A program made the translations under genes and the position numbers. From an uncultured Eubacteriales bacterium (lineage in GTDB: Bacteria > Bacillota > Clostridia > Oscillospirales > CAG-272), in the NCBI GenBank assembly GCA_934432675.1, contig CAKRYT010000005.1, positions 1 through 64,000 on the forward strand: a stretch of 64,000 nucleotides of DNA. Reading direction: 5' to 3'. The stretch's first letter is position 1, and the number at the start of each line of letters is the position of its first letter. The notes beneath the pieces are model-generated. The model was not told the origin of the DNA. It saw only the letters and a program-made list of their open reading frames with translations, and did no database searches. Shown in pieces: positions 41,115 through 48,185 of the stretch.

Positions 41115-41864
41115 TCACGCCCGGTGGGTGCCGGTACCAACCATTTTTTCCAGCCGGTTAAAGATACCGCGCAGTTCACGGTGCCCGAACAGTTTTTGGA
41201 TCTCCGCACGGGGGAGCCACCTGCACGCGCCGATCTCCCCTGCGCGCAGCGTCACCTCGCCGTCGAAGGGGACGGCATAAAGCACCACTTTCTTTTTGCA
41301 ACGGCGGTTATGGACGGCATACGAAATCTCACAACGGAATTCACGCGAGATCTCCACCTCGACACCGATCTCTTCCAGGACCTCCCGGTGCGCCGTCTGC
41401 AACTCGTCCTCGCCCCACTCCATATGCCCTTTCGGGAAACTCCACGTGCCGGAGCCGGATTGATACAGCGCGAGATATTCCAGCCTGCCGCCACGCACCC
41501 GATACGGAATAATGCCGCAGGACTTCTCGTAAAGACAGAAAAAGCGCGCTTTTTCGACATCCTCCGCCTGTGCCACCGCGGCGCGGATCCAGGGCTCGTA
41601 CAGTTCGCGCCCCACCGGCGCGACAATCAGTTTATCTCCCCCTCGGTCCTGCCCGCGCATCGCAGACACCACGCGCCCCGTATAGGCACTGCCGACGGGG
41701 GCACACCCCATCAGATATACGGGCATATCCTCCCCCTTCCCCAAAGAGGACGGGAGATAACCGCGCAAAAGCGCATCGGCCGCCGCAGGTGCATCACCCG
41801 CGAGGCGCACCGTCACGATCTTACCGAGCCAGCCGAGGAGCATCCGTGTTCTTTCGTCAGTCAT
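41115..41864 (-). CDS. Pyrophosphatase-like domain fused to a NUDIX hydrolase
   Basis: 249 residues. The N-terminal part (about 1-100) resembles family I inorganic pyrophosphatase: GKIVTVRLAG, GYLPSSLGKGEDMPVYLMG, YTGRVVSAMRGQDRGGDKLIVAPVG. The acidic metal ligands expected near the DVY/DxxxxD region are largely missing, so it is probably not an active pyrophosphatase. The C-terminal part has a full NUDIX box, GHMEWGEDELQTAHREVLEE then IGVEV (about 140-164), as in diadenosine polyphosphate or 8-oxo-dGTP hydrolases. The ATG at 41864 is preceded by ACAGGAGAATCTG. It is divergent from the LexA-like operon. Confidence 0.75.
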   Translation of the reverse strand: MTDERTRMLLGWLGKIVTVRLAGDAPAAADALLRGYLPSSLGKGEDMPVYLMGCAPVGSAYTGRVVSAMRGQDRGGDKLIVAPVGRELYEPWIRAAVAQAEDVEKARFFCLYEKSCGIIPYRVRGGRLEYLALYQSGSGTWSFPKGHMEWGEDELQTAHREVLEEIGVEVEISREFRCEISYAVHNRRCKKKVVLYAVPFDGEVTLRAGEIGACRWLPRAEIQKLFGHRELRGIFNRLEKMVGTGTHRA

Positions 41865-41957
41865 CAGATTCTCCTGTGTTTCATTATGCGGCGGGATGCC
41901 GCATCCGGACTCGCCCCATCGGGCGAGAATCAATACCTCGAACGGTATCACACCAAC

Positions 41958-41986
41958 AGTATAACACCTCTCCCGGAAAAAGTAAA
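41958..41986 (-). promoter_or_regulatory. Promoter of the NUDIX fusion gene
   Basis: TTTACT (41981-41986), 17 bp, TATACT (41958-41963) on the minus strand. The leader of about 85 nt has a small hairpin CTCGCC/GGCGAG. Confidence 0.6.
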
Positions 41987-42011
41987 GAAAATGTCATATT
42001 TCTTTTTCCTC

Positions 42012-42040
42012 TTGACACAGAGAGGCCGCAGTGTTATACT
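42012..42040 (+). promoter_or_regulatory. Promoter of the LexA-like/DinB operon
   Basis: TTGACA (42012-42017), 17 bp, TATACT (42035-42040). Confidence 0.8.
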
Positions 42041-42051
42041 TTTCCCGTAAG

Positions 42052-42068
42052 TGAGACACTATGTCTCA
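42052..42068 (+). promoter_or_regulatory. Perfect palindrome, candidate LexA-like operator
   Basis: TGAGACA-CTA-TGTCTCA, 7-bp arms without mismatch. It sits 11 bp after the -10 box, across the expected start site, and ends just before the ribosome binding site AAAGGAG of the repressor gene, the classic place for autorepression. It does not resemble the Firmicutes SOS box GAACN4GTTC. Confidence 0.65.
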
Positions 42069-42081
42069 AAAAGGAGTTGCG

Positions 42082-42684
42082 ATGAGAGAAAAGAACCCTG
42101 AGACGGCGGCGCGCATCCGCCGCTGTATTGACCGATACTGCATGGAAACCGGCACAGCCCCCTCCATCCGCGCGATTGCCGACGCGACGGGAATCCCCCG
42201 CCCGACAGTACAGCGGTATCTGGTGGCACTCGGCTCGTCAGGCGAGATCTCGTACGAGGGCGGCAGAATCACCACCGGCGCGACGGAAAAGTTCTCGGGA
42301 GAACAGGTGACGGTCGCCCTGCTCGGTGAGGTCGCCTGCGGACTGCCCGGCTACGCGGAAGAACACATCGAGACCTACCTGCGGCTGCCGCGCGCCCTCG
42401 TCGGGAGCGGCAACTGCTACCTGCTCCGTGCGCGGGGGGAATCCATGATCGAGGCGGGCATCGCCCCGGGGGATCTCGTCCTCGTGCGGGAGAGCGCGAC
42501 GGCACTCCCTGGGCAGATCGCGGTCGTCCTCGTCGGGGAGGAGGCGACCCTCAAACGCTATTACCCGGAGCCGGAGAAAAAACGCATCCGCCTCCACCCC
42601 GAAAACCGGGAGATGCCCGACCTGTACGTCACGCACGCAGTGATACAGGGCGTCGCCGTCAAGGTCATCAAGGAGCTCGTATGA
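42082..42684 (+). CDS. LexA-like self-cleaving transcriptional repressor
   Basis: 200 residues. An N-terminal winged helix-turn-helix of the LexA type (about residues 10-60; APSIRAIADATGIPRPTVQ) and a C-terminal S24 peptidase domain. The cleavage site is VACGLPG, i.e. Cys86-Gly87, as in UmuD, instead of Ala-Gly; the catalytic pair is Ser121 (ARGESMIEAG) and Lys158 (GEEATLKRYY). It should be inactivated by RecA filaments on DNA damage. The start at 42082 uses AAAAAGGAG 6 nt upstream. Its stop overlaps the next gene (ATGA), and the third gene is a Y-family polymerase, so it probably controls mutagenic repair. Confidence 0.88.
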   Translation: MREKNPETAARIRRCIDRYCMETGTAPSIRAIADATGIPRPTVQRYLVALGSSGEISYEGGRITTGATEKFSGEQVTVALLGEVACGLPGYAEEHIETYLRLPRALVGSGNCYLLRARGESMIEAGIAPGDLVLVRESATALPGQIAVVLVGEEATLKRYYPEPEKKRIRLHPENREMPDLYVTHAVIQGVAVKVIKELV

Positions 42685-42938
42685 AAACCTACCGTCGGAT
42701 GCCGCTCGCCGTAGAGGCACTTTTCACCTGTGAGGGGCGGCTGCTACCTCGCCGTCTGCACTTCGGCGGTGAGGCCTATGAGATCGAGAGGGTCATCTCG
42801 CACCGCCGCTTTTGCCCGCAGACCGTCGCCTGCATCGCGCCCATCGAGTTTACGGTGGAAATTGCGGGGGCACACAAAAAGATCTACTACGAGCCGGACA
42901 CCGGCTGTTGGTTTTCCGTCAAGGAGTACGGTGTATGA
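42681..42938 (+). CDS. 85-residue protein between the repressor and DinB genes
   Basis: A small, probably globular protein with a beta-rich pattern (RRLHFGGEAYEIERVISHR, then VEIAGAHKKIYYEPDTGCWF). I do not recognise it; small accessory proteins (for example YolD-like, or DUF6504 next to ImuB) are common beside Y-family polymerases, and its size and position fit such a role. ATGA overlaps with both neighbours show it is translated as part of the operon. No cysteine or enzyme motif is decisive. Confidence 0.7.
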   Translation: MKTYRRMPLAVEALFTCEGRLLPRRLHFGGEAYEIERVISHRRFCPQTVACIAPIEFTVEIAGAHKKIYYEPDTGCWFSVKEYGV

Positions 42939-44206
42939 AGACGACCGGCGACCGTGTCATCCTCCACGCGGATCTGAACTGCTTTTACGCATCGGTCGAG
43001 ACGGTCCTGCACCCGGAATATCGCGGGCTCCCCATCGCCGTCTGCGGCTCCCGTGAAGATCGCCACGGGATCGTCCTCGCAAAATCCGAACTTGCCAAGC
43101 GGGCGGGCGTCAAGACCGGCATGACGAACGGCACCGCCGTGGCACTCTGCCCCGGGCTCATCATCGTCCCGCCGCATTACGGCATGTATGAGAAATTCTC
43201 GCGTCTCGCGAAGAAAATCTATGCGCGCTACACCAACCTGGTAGAGCCGTTCGGACCGGATGAAAACTGGCTGGACATGACCGCCGGCATGGCGGCTTTC
43301 GAGAACCCTTTTGCCCTGGCGGAAGAGATCCGCACGACCGTCTCGCGGGAACTCGGGCTGACCGTCTCGGTCGGTGTGTCCTTCAACAAAGTTTTCGCCA
43401 AGCTCGCCTCGGACATGAAAAAGCCGGATGCCGTCACCATGGTCACACGGGAGAATTACCGTACACTCGTCTGGCAACAGCCGGTGGAAAACCTCCTGTT
43501 CGTCGGGCGCGCCACGGCGGAGAAACTACACCGTTTCTCCATCCACACGATCGGAGATCTTGCAGAAGCGGATACCGCCTTTCTCCGCACGCTCCTCGGG
43601 AAAAGCGGCATCATGCTCCAACAGTTTGGGCTTGGCAACGATACCTCGCGCGTTATGGATATTTCCGAGAGCATCGCCCCGCAGAGCGTCGGGCACGGCG
43701 TCACCTGCAATGCGGACGTGACGGACGACGAAGAGGTGTTCCGCATCTTTCTGGAACTCACGCAGGACATCGGGCGCACCCTGCGCGAGGGCGGTTATTT
43801 CGCTTGCGGGCTCCAAATCTGCGTCCGCGACCGCACCCTCACCGATAAGCAATTCGACACGCTCCTGCCCGAACGGACGCAGAGCGGCAGATTCCTCGCG
43901 GAGGCGGCTTTCCGCCTCTATCGGTCAGAGTACCGCCGCGAGCACCCGGTGCGCGCGCTGACCGTGCGGGCAACGCGCCTCACGCGGGGGCGTGATGGCG
44001 AGCAGTACGACTTTTTCTACGATGCCGCCGGGGCAGAACGCCGGGCGGAGCTGGAATGTGCGATGGACGATATTACGGCGCGTTTCGGGCGGGGTGCCAT
44101 CTATCCCGCCGCCATCCTGCTCAACAAAAAAACGCGCGCCCTCCACCCGTCGGTGCCGACACTCCCCTCCCCGTACCTTGCCGCCGGGCGCGAGAAAAAA
44201 AGATGA
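42935..44206 (+). CDS. dinB: Y-family DNA polymerase (DinB/UmuC type, Pol IV)
   Basis: Error-prone translesion polymerase, 423 residues. Palm and metal motifs: VILHADLNCFYASVE near the start (first Asp, steric-gate Tyr/Phe), the middle WLDMTAG in place of the usual DExxLD (ENWLDMT), and SVGVSFNKVFAKLASDMKKPD in the palm/thumb. Helix-hairpin-helix region VGRATAEKLHRFSIHTIGDL, then a little-finger domain. AAGGAG precedes the ATG by 8 nt and the start overlaps the previous stop. In the operon with a LexA-like repressor it should be damage inducible. Confidence 0.92.
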   Translation: MKTTGDRVILHADLNCFYASVETVLHPEYRGLPIAVCGSREDRHGIVLAKSELAKRAGVKTGMTNGTAVALCPGLIIVPPHYGMYEKFSRLAKKIYARYTNLVEPFGPDENWLDMTAGMAAFENPFALAEEIRTTVSRELGLTVSVGVSFNKVFAKLASDMKKPDAVTMVTRENYRTLVWQQPVENLLFVGRATAEKLHRFSIHTIGDLAEADTAFLRTLLGKSGIMLQQFGLGNDTSRVMDISESIAPQSVGHGVTCNADVTDDEEVFRIFLELTQDIGRTLREGGYFACGLQICVRDRTLTDKQFDTLLPERTQSGRFLAEAAFRLYRSEYRREHPVRALTVRATRLTRGRDGEQYDFFYDAAGAERRAELECAMDDITARFGRGAIYPAAILLNKKTRALHPSVPTLPSPYLAAGREKKR

Positions 44207-44228
44207 CCCCGCAAGGGGCCGTCAAATC

Positions 44229-44262
44229 ACGGGGAGGAGCCGCAAATGCGGCTCCTCCCCGT
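44229..44262 (+). terminator. Terminator of the LexA-like/DinB operon
   Basis: Perfect 15-bp stem (44229-44243 with 44248-44262) with AAAT loop, followed by TTTCCCTATTCAAA, which echoes the sequence after the hairpin at 41003. Confidence 0.75.
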
Positions 44263-44298
44263 TTCCCTATTCAAAGTCGTACACCTGTCACCGTACGA

Positions 44299-44326
44299 AA
44301 AAGCACCGCCTCGCGGCGGTGCTTTT
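44299..44326. terminator. Terminator of the 72-residue membrane protein gene
   Basis: 12-bp stem AAAAGCACCGCC/GGCGGTGCTTTT, TCGC loop; runs of A and T on both sides, so bidirectional. Confidence 0.88.
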
Positions 44327-44329
44327 TGC

Positions 44330-44548
44330 TTAACAGTTGAGCAGGCGGCAGATGTGATGCCCGGTAATCATGCACACGAGGTCAAGGAGCCAAACAATCC
44401 AGCCCAGGAACAGGCGGACAATGCCGGCAACGATCTTGCCTTCGGTGAAACGGGTCACGACGCCGCACACCCAAGAGGTGAACGGGATAATTGCCAGAAT
44501 CAAGCTGACAATCCAGGAGAGCCCAAAGTAATCGGATTTTGTAGCCAT
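44330..44548 (-). CDS. 72-residue two-helix membrane protein
   Basis: Two hydrophobic segments (about residues 9-30 and 42-62) joined by a short TRFTEGKIVAG turn, ending ICRLLNC. Similar short proteins occur in Clostridia; the order resembles Pmp3/YqaE-like proteins but the match is not firm. AGAGGAGATTTAACG precedes the ATG, and it has its own consensus promoter and terminator, so it is a real gene. Function unknown. Confidence 0.75.
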   Translation of the reverse strand: MATKSDYFGLSWIVSLILAIIPFTSWVCGVVTRFTEGKIVAGIVRLFLGWIVWLLDLVCMITGHHICRLLNC

Positions 44549-44580
44549 CGTTAAATCTCCTCTCGTAATATTCTATGCTC

Positions 44581-44609
44581 ATTGTAACATAGCAGAACTG
44601 CAATGTCAA
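44581..44609 (-). promoter_or_regulatory. Promoter of the 72-residue membrane protein gene
   Basis: TTGACA (44604-44609), 17 bp, TACAAT (44581-44586) on the minus strand. Confidence 0.75.
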
Positions 44610-44679
44610 TAAATTTGCCGCGCAAAATCGACAAAAAATACCCTTTCTGTGTGGGAACCCGCAAGGATGGCAAAAAATG

Positions 44680-45549
44680 TCAGGCTAGGGGATGCTCCCC
44701 TTTTTCGTCAGATGCCGGAGTGTCTGCGGAACGACCGTCCGGTGCGTCTGCGTAAAGTTTCCCGGAGTCGTCTGCGGAAGTGCCCGCAGGACCGTCCGCA
44801 GGCGTATCCGCCGTCGGGGCCGCCGCATCGGCGACCGACAATGCCTCTCCCGCGGATGCGGCACCGTAGGGGCCGTGATCCGACTCACCGTCGTTCGCCA
44901 CGACGGGGCGTTCGTCTCCCGTCTCGGGCAGAACCACCGCGCGGGACGCCGAGTAGTGGGCGTGCACAACGGCAATGATGCGGGCAATGGCGGGGCAAAG
45001 GACCGCGTTCAGGGCAAATTCAATGAGAAAATTCACCCCGATGAAACCCGTGACGATGAACGCCACGACGTTCCCCGTGCCGAGCCCGCAACTCTCACGG
45101 ATAGCCTCCCGGAAGAAGAGTGCCATCATTACGAAGAAAATCCCCGTATTGACGACCGGTGCCGACAGTGCGGCGAGCGTCACGCCGACATAGGGATGAC
45201 GCTCGCGGAGAATACGATGCAAAAGTCCGGCAACTGCCCCGGCGGCAATCGTTTTGCCGAAACACGTCAGAATATACAGGACCGGCGAAGACTCGAAAAG
45301 GAAAAGCAATACCGGATTGGAAAACGATGCAATGAAGTTGACGAGTCCGAGGACGAAGCCGAGGAAAGCACCGCCGGACGCGCCGAAAAGTGCCGCACCG
45401 ATGACGACAGGGACCAAGGAGAGCGTGATCGTCACGGGTCCTATCGTCATGACGGAGCATAGCAGTTGCAGAACGACCGTCAGGGCAACCAGCAATGCAA
45501 ATTGCACCGTTTTCAGAGTACGGTCGGAGTTCATCTTGACTTTTCCCAT
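44680..45549 (-). CDS. ECF transporter S component with a long hydrophilic tail
   Basis: 289 residues. Residues 1-200 form the six-helix S component fold: an N-terminal basic helix, VTITLSLVPVVIGAALFG, GAFLGFVLGLVNFI, and C-terminal VNFLIEFALNAVLCP. S components bind a vitamin or similar nutrient and dock on the shared EcfAA'T module, not encoded here. The substrate is not evident. Residues about 200-289 are an Ala/Asp/Gly/Ser-rich acidic tail, unusual for the family. GGAGGTCCCTACC precedes the ATG. No riboswitch was recognised in the leader. Confidence 0.82.
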   Translation of the reverse strand: MGKVKMNSDRTLKTVQFALLVALTVVLQLLCSVMTIGPVTITLSLVPVVIGAALFGASGGAFLGFVLGLVNFIASFSNPVLLFLFESSPVLYILTCFGKTIAAGAVAGLLHRILRERHPYVGVTLAALSAPVVNTGIFFVMMALFFREAIRESCGLGTGNVVAFIVTGFIGVNFLIEFALNAVLCPAIARIIAVVHAHYSASRAVVLPETGDERPVVANDGESDHGPYGAASAGEALSVADAAAPTADTPADGPAGTSADDSGKLYADAPDGRSADTPASDEKGEHPLA

Positions 45550-45576
45550 AGGTAGGGACCTCCATCGTTTTTTTCC

Positions 45577-45605
45577 ATTGTACTATGAAACGTCCGATTT
45601 CGCAA
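45577..45605 (-). promoter_or_regulatory. Promoter of the ECF S component gene
   Basis: TTGCGA (45600-45605), 17 bp, TACAAT (45577-45582) on the minus strand; the leader is only about 20 nt, leaving no space for a riboswitch. Confidence 0.6.
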
Positions 45606-45701
45606 CGGATAAAATGCAGAAATTGCCCAAAACGGTGAATGACGTTTGCACGGAAGTTACAAAGAACGCTTCCCTGCCCCGGCAGACGGTTCCCGCAAAC
45701 G

Positions 45702-45733
45702 AAAAACACGCGGGTATTGCACCGCGTGTTTTT
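45702..45733 (-). terminator. Terminator of the pduL-scaffold-GGGtGRT operon
   Basis: 12-bp stem AAAAACACGCGG/CCGCGTGTTTTT (45702-45713 with 45722-45733), 20 bp past the stop. Confidence 0.85.
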
Positions 45734-45752
45734 TCTGCCCGCTCGGGGAAAA

Positions 45753-46754
45753 TCACTTCTTGAAGCATTCCTCGACGGCGACGGCGACAGCAACGGTCGC
45801 GCCGACCATCGGGTTGTTACCCATACCGATGAGACCCATCATCTCGACGTGTGCAGGCACGGAAGAAGAACCGGCAAACTGCGCGTCGGAGTGCATACGG
45901 CCCATGGTATCGGTCATGCCGTAACTGGACGGGCCCGCCGCCATGTTATCGGGATGGAGCGTACGGCCCGTACCGCCGCCGGAGGCAACGGAGAAATACT
46001 TGACACCGTTCTCCACGCACCATTTCTTGTAGGTACCGGCAACGGGGTGCTGGAAACGGGTCGGGTTGGTGGAGTTACCGGTGATGGAAACACCGACGTT
46101 TTCGAGTTTCATAATCGCCACGCCCTCCGGCACGTTGTCCGCACCGTAGCACTTGACAGCCGAACGGGGACCGTTGGAATACGGGACCTCTTTCGTGACC
46201 TTGACCGTCTCTGTATAAGGATCGAACACCGTCTCGCAGTAGGTGAAACCGTTGATACGGGAGATGATGAAAGCAGCGTCCTTGCCAAGACCGTTCAGGA
46301 TGACGCGCAGGGGCTTTTTACGCACCTTATTCGCGTTCAGTGCGATCTTGATTGCACCCTCGGCGGCGGCGAAAGACTCGTGACCTGCGAGGAAGCAGAA
46401 GCACTCGGTCTCCTCGGAGAGCAGCATCTTACCGAGGTTGCCGTGCCCGAGACCAACCTTACGGTTCTCGGCAACGGAGCCGGGGATGCAGAAACTTTGG
46501 AGCCCGATACCGATCGCGGCGGCGGCGTCCGCCGCCTTGGTGGAACCGGCCTTGATGGCGATGGCGGCACCGACGGTGTACGCCCAGATCGCATTCTCAA
46601 AGCAGATCGGCTGGGTGGAGCGGACAATGCTGTCCACGTCAATCCCCTTCGCAAGGGTGATCTCGCGGCACTCGTCAATCGAAGAGATGCCGTATTCTTT
46701 CAGAGCGGCGAGGATCTTCGCCTCGCGTCTCTCGTAACCTTCAAAAGTTGCCAT
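45753..46754 (-). CDS. GGGtGRT family protein
   Basis: 333 residues, cytoplasmic. The family is named for the motif GGGTGRT, here in VASGGGTGRTLHPDNMAAG (about residue 260). Other conserved-looking parts are GLGHGNLGKMLLSEETECFCFLAG (two Cys) and GNNPMVGATVAVAVAVEE. The biochemical role is unknown. In Clostridia and Fusobacteria it is nearly always next to a NifU-like scaffold protein, as here (14-bp gap), which suggests an iron-sulfur or metal-linked function (inference). Confidence 0.85.
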   Translation of the reverse strand: MATFEGYERREAKILAALKEYGISSIDECREITLAKGIDVDSIVRSTQPICFENAIWAYTVGAAIAIKAGSTKAADAAAAIGIGLQSFCIPGSVAENRKVGLGHGNLGKMLLSEETECFCFLAGHESFAAAEGAIKIALNANKVRKKPLRVILNGLGKDAAFIISRINGFTYCETVFDPYTETVKVTKEVPYSNGPRSAVKCYGADNVPEGVAIMKLENVGVSITGNSTNPTRFQHPVAGTYKKWCVENGVKYFSVASGGGTGRTLHPDNMAAGPSSYGMTDTMGRMHSDAQFAGSSSVPAHVEMMGLIGMGNNPMVGATVAVAVAVEECFKK

Positions 46755-46768
46755 TCGTCACACCCTCC

Positions 46769-47470
46769 TTAATCCTTGCGGGGGTCAATGTACTTGACGG
46801 CTTCTTCAAAGCGGCCGTAATGACCCTTGGACTTTTCATACGCTTCGTTCGGCTCCATACCGCCCTTAATGAGATCCGTCATTTTCCCGAGGGAAACGAA
46901 CTCATAGCCGATCACCTGATCGTCGGCATCGAGTGCCATTCTCGTGCAGTAGCCTTCGGTCATTTCGAGGTAACGAACGCCCTTTTCCTTGGTGCCGTAC
47001 ATCGTACCGACCATGGAACGCGTGCCCTTACCGAGGTCTTCAAGCCCCGCCCCGATGACAAGGCCGCCCTCGGAGAACGCAGACTGGCTACGACCGTAAA
47101 CGATTTGCAGGAACAACTCACGCATAGCGGTATTGATTGCGTCGCAGACAAGGTCGGTGTTCAGTGCTTCCAGCACCGTCTTGCCGGGCAGGATCTCGGC
47201 CGCCATCGCAGCGGAATGCGTCATGCCGGAGCAACCGATCGTCTCAATCAGTGCTTCCTCAATCACGCCGTTCTTCACGTTCAGCGAGAGTTTGCACGCG
47301 CCCTGCTGGGGTGCACACCAACCCACGCCGTGGGTATAACCGGAAATGTCGGTAATCTGCTTTGCCTCGACCCACTTGCCCTCTTCGGGAATGGGAGCGG
47401 GACCGTGGAGCGGCCCTTTGGCAACCTGCGTCATGCCGGCGACATGACTGCTCATTGCGTATTCACACAT
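46769..47470 (-). CDS. NifU-like iron-sulfur cluster assembly scaffold protein
   Basis: 233 residues. The N-terminal half resembles the NifU/IscU scaffold: GVGWCAPQQGACKLSLNVKNGVIEE and TIGCSGMTHSAAMAAEIL supply candidate cluster Cys. The C-terminal half is a separate, less familiar domain (EKGVRYLEMTEGYCTRMALD). This two-part form accompanies GGGtGRT proteins. The start at 47470 has GGAGGATAAAAAC upstream. The gene is 22 bp after pduL and 14 bp before the GGGtGRT gene. Confidence 0.82.
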   Translation of the reverse strand: MCEYAMSSHVAGMTQVAKGPLHGPAPIPEEGKWVEAKQITDISGYTHGVGWCAPQQGACKLSLNVKNGVIEEALIETIGCSGMTHSAAMAAEILPGKTVLEALNTDLVCDAINTAMRELFLQIVYGRSQSAFSEGGLVIGAGLEDLGKGTRSMVGTMYGTKEKGVRYLEMTEGYCTRMALDADDQVIGYEFVSLGKMTDLIKGGMEPNEAYEKSKGHYGRFEEAVKYIDPRKD

Positions 47471-47492
47471 GTTTTTATCCTCCAATAAAGAA

Positions 47493-48056
47493 TTACAAAA
47501 TGATTTCGCCCTCGGTGACACCGTAAGCCGCATTCGACTCGTCGGTATCAATGTGCATGGCGAGAGCATACTTGGGGCTGACACGAACGACCACGTCGTC
47601 GAAAATCAAGGGGCGGGAGCCGTTGACCTTGACCTTCACGATCTGCTTATCCTTTACACCGAATGCCTCCGCATCGGCAGGCGTCATATGTACGTGGCGT
47701 TTGGCGGCAATCACGCCCTCGGTGAGCGTGACTTCACCCGCCGGCCCCACGAGTTTGCAGGAGCCGCTGCCCGCGACATCCCCGCTCTCACGGATGGGTG
47801 CCGTGACACCGATGGAGCGCGCATCGGTAAGCGAGAGTTCCACCTGCGACTCCGGACGGACGGGGCCGAGAATGGAGGCTTTGAGTTCACCCTTCGTGCC
47901 GACAACCGTCAGTTTTTCCTCACATGCGAACTGACCGGGCTGGCTGAGATTTTTCTTGGGATGCAACTGGTAGTTTTCCTGTCCGAAAAGCGTATCCAGA
48001 TCTTTTTGCGTCAGATGGATATGCCGGGCAGAAGTTTCAACGATAAACTTTGCCAT
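47493..48056 (-). CDS. pduL: Phosphate propanoyltransferase (PduL family)
   Basis: Interconverts acyl-CoA and acyl phosphate; in many Clostridia it acts as a phosphotransacetylase outside microcompartments. 187 residues with two beta-barrel halves and the zinc-binding motifs SARHIHLTQKDLDTLFG and AAKRHVHMTPADAEAFGV, plus KKNLSQPGQFACEEKLTV and HIDTDESNA. No encapsulation peptide is seen at the N-terminus, so it is likely cytosolic. AAGGAGTTTTTTTG precedes the ATG. It is the first gene of the operon with the scaffold and GGGtGRT genes. Confidence 0.92.
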   Translation of the reverse strand: MAKFIVETSARHIHLTQKDLDTLFGQENYQLHPKKNLSQPGQFACEEKLTVVGTKGELKASILGPVRPESQVELSLTDARSIGVTAPIRESGDVAGSGSCKLVGPAGEVTLTEGVIAAKRHVHMTPADAEAFGVKDKQIVKVKVNGSRPLIFDDVVVRVSPKYALAMHIDTDESNAAYGVTEGEIIL

Positions 48057-48097
48057 CAAAAAAACTCCTTTTCAAGTTCTTGTCCTAACCATCCGCC

Positions 48098-48126
48098 ATT
48101 GTAACACAAAAAAGGTAAAATGTAAA
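48098..48126 (-). promoter_or_regulatory. Promoter of the pduL operon
   Basis: TTTACA (48121-48126), 17 bp, TACAAT (48098-48103) on the minus strand. Confidence 0.6.
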
Positions 48127-48185
48127 TGTAGTAAAGCAAAAAACTTTGACAAAAAATAAGGTAAAAAACTAAGGAGCGACGAATC

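Noticed and set aside
44330..44548. Firm assignment of the 72-residue protein to Pmp3/YqaE
   Set aside because: The two-helix layout is similar, but length and loop differ and no decisive motif is present.
45550..45752. A riboswitch for the ECF S component
   Set aside because: The promoter leaves a leader of about 20 nt, and the rest of the gap is the neighbouring operon's terminator.
48146..48175. Promoter for tepA from TTGACA at 48146
   Set aside because: At 16-18 bp downstream there is no recognisable -10 box.
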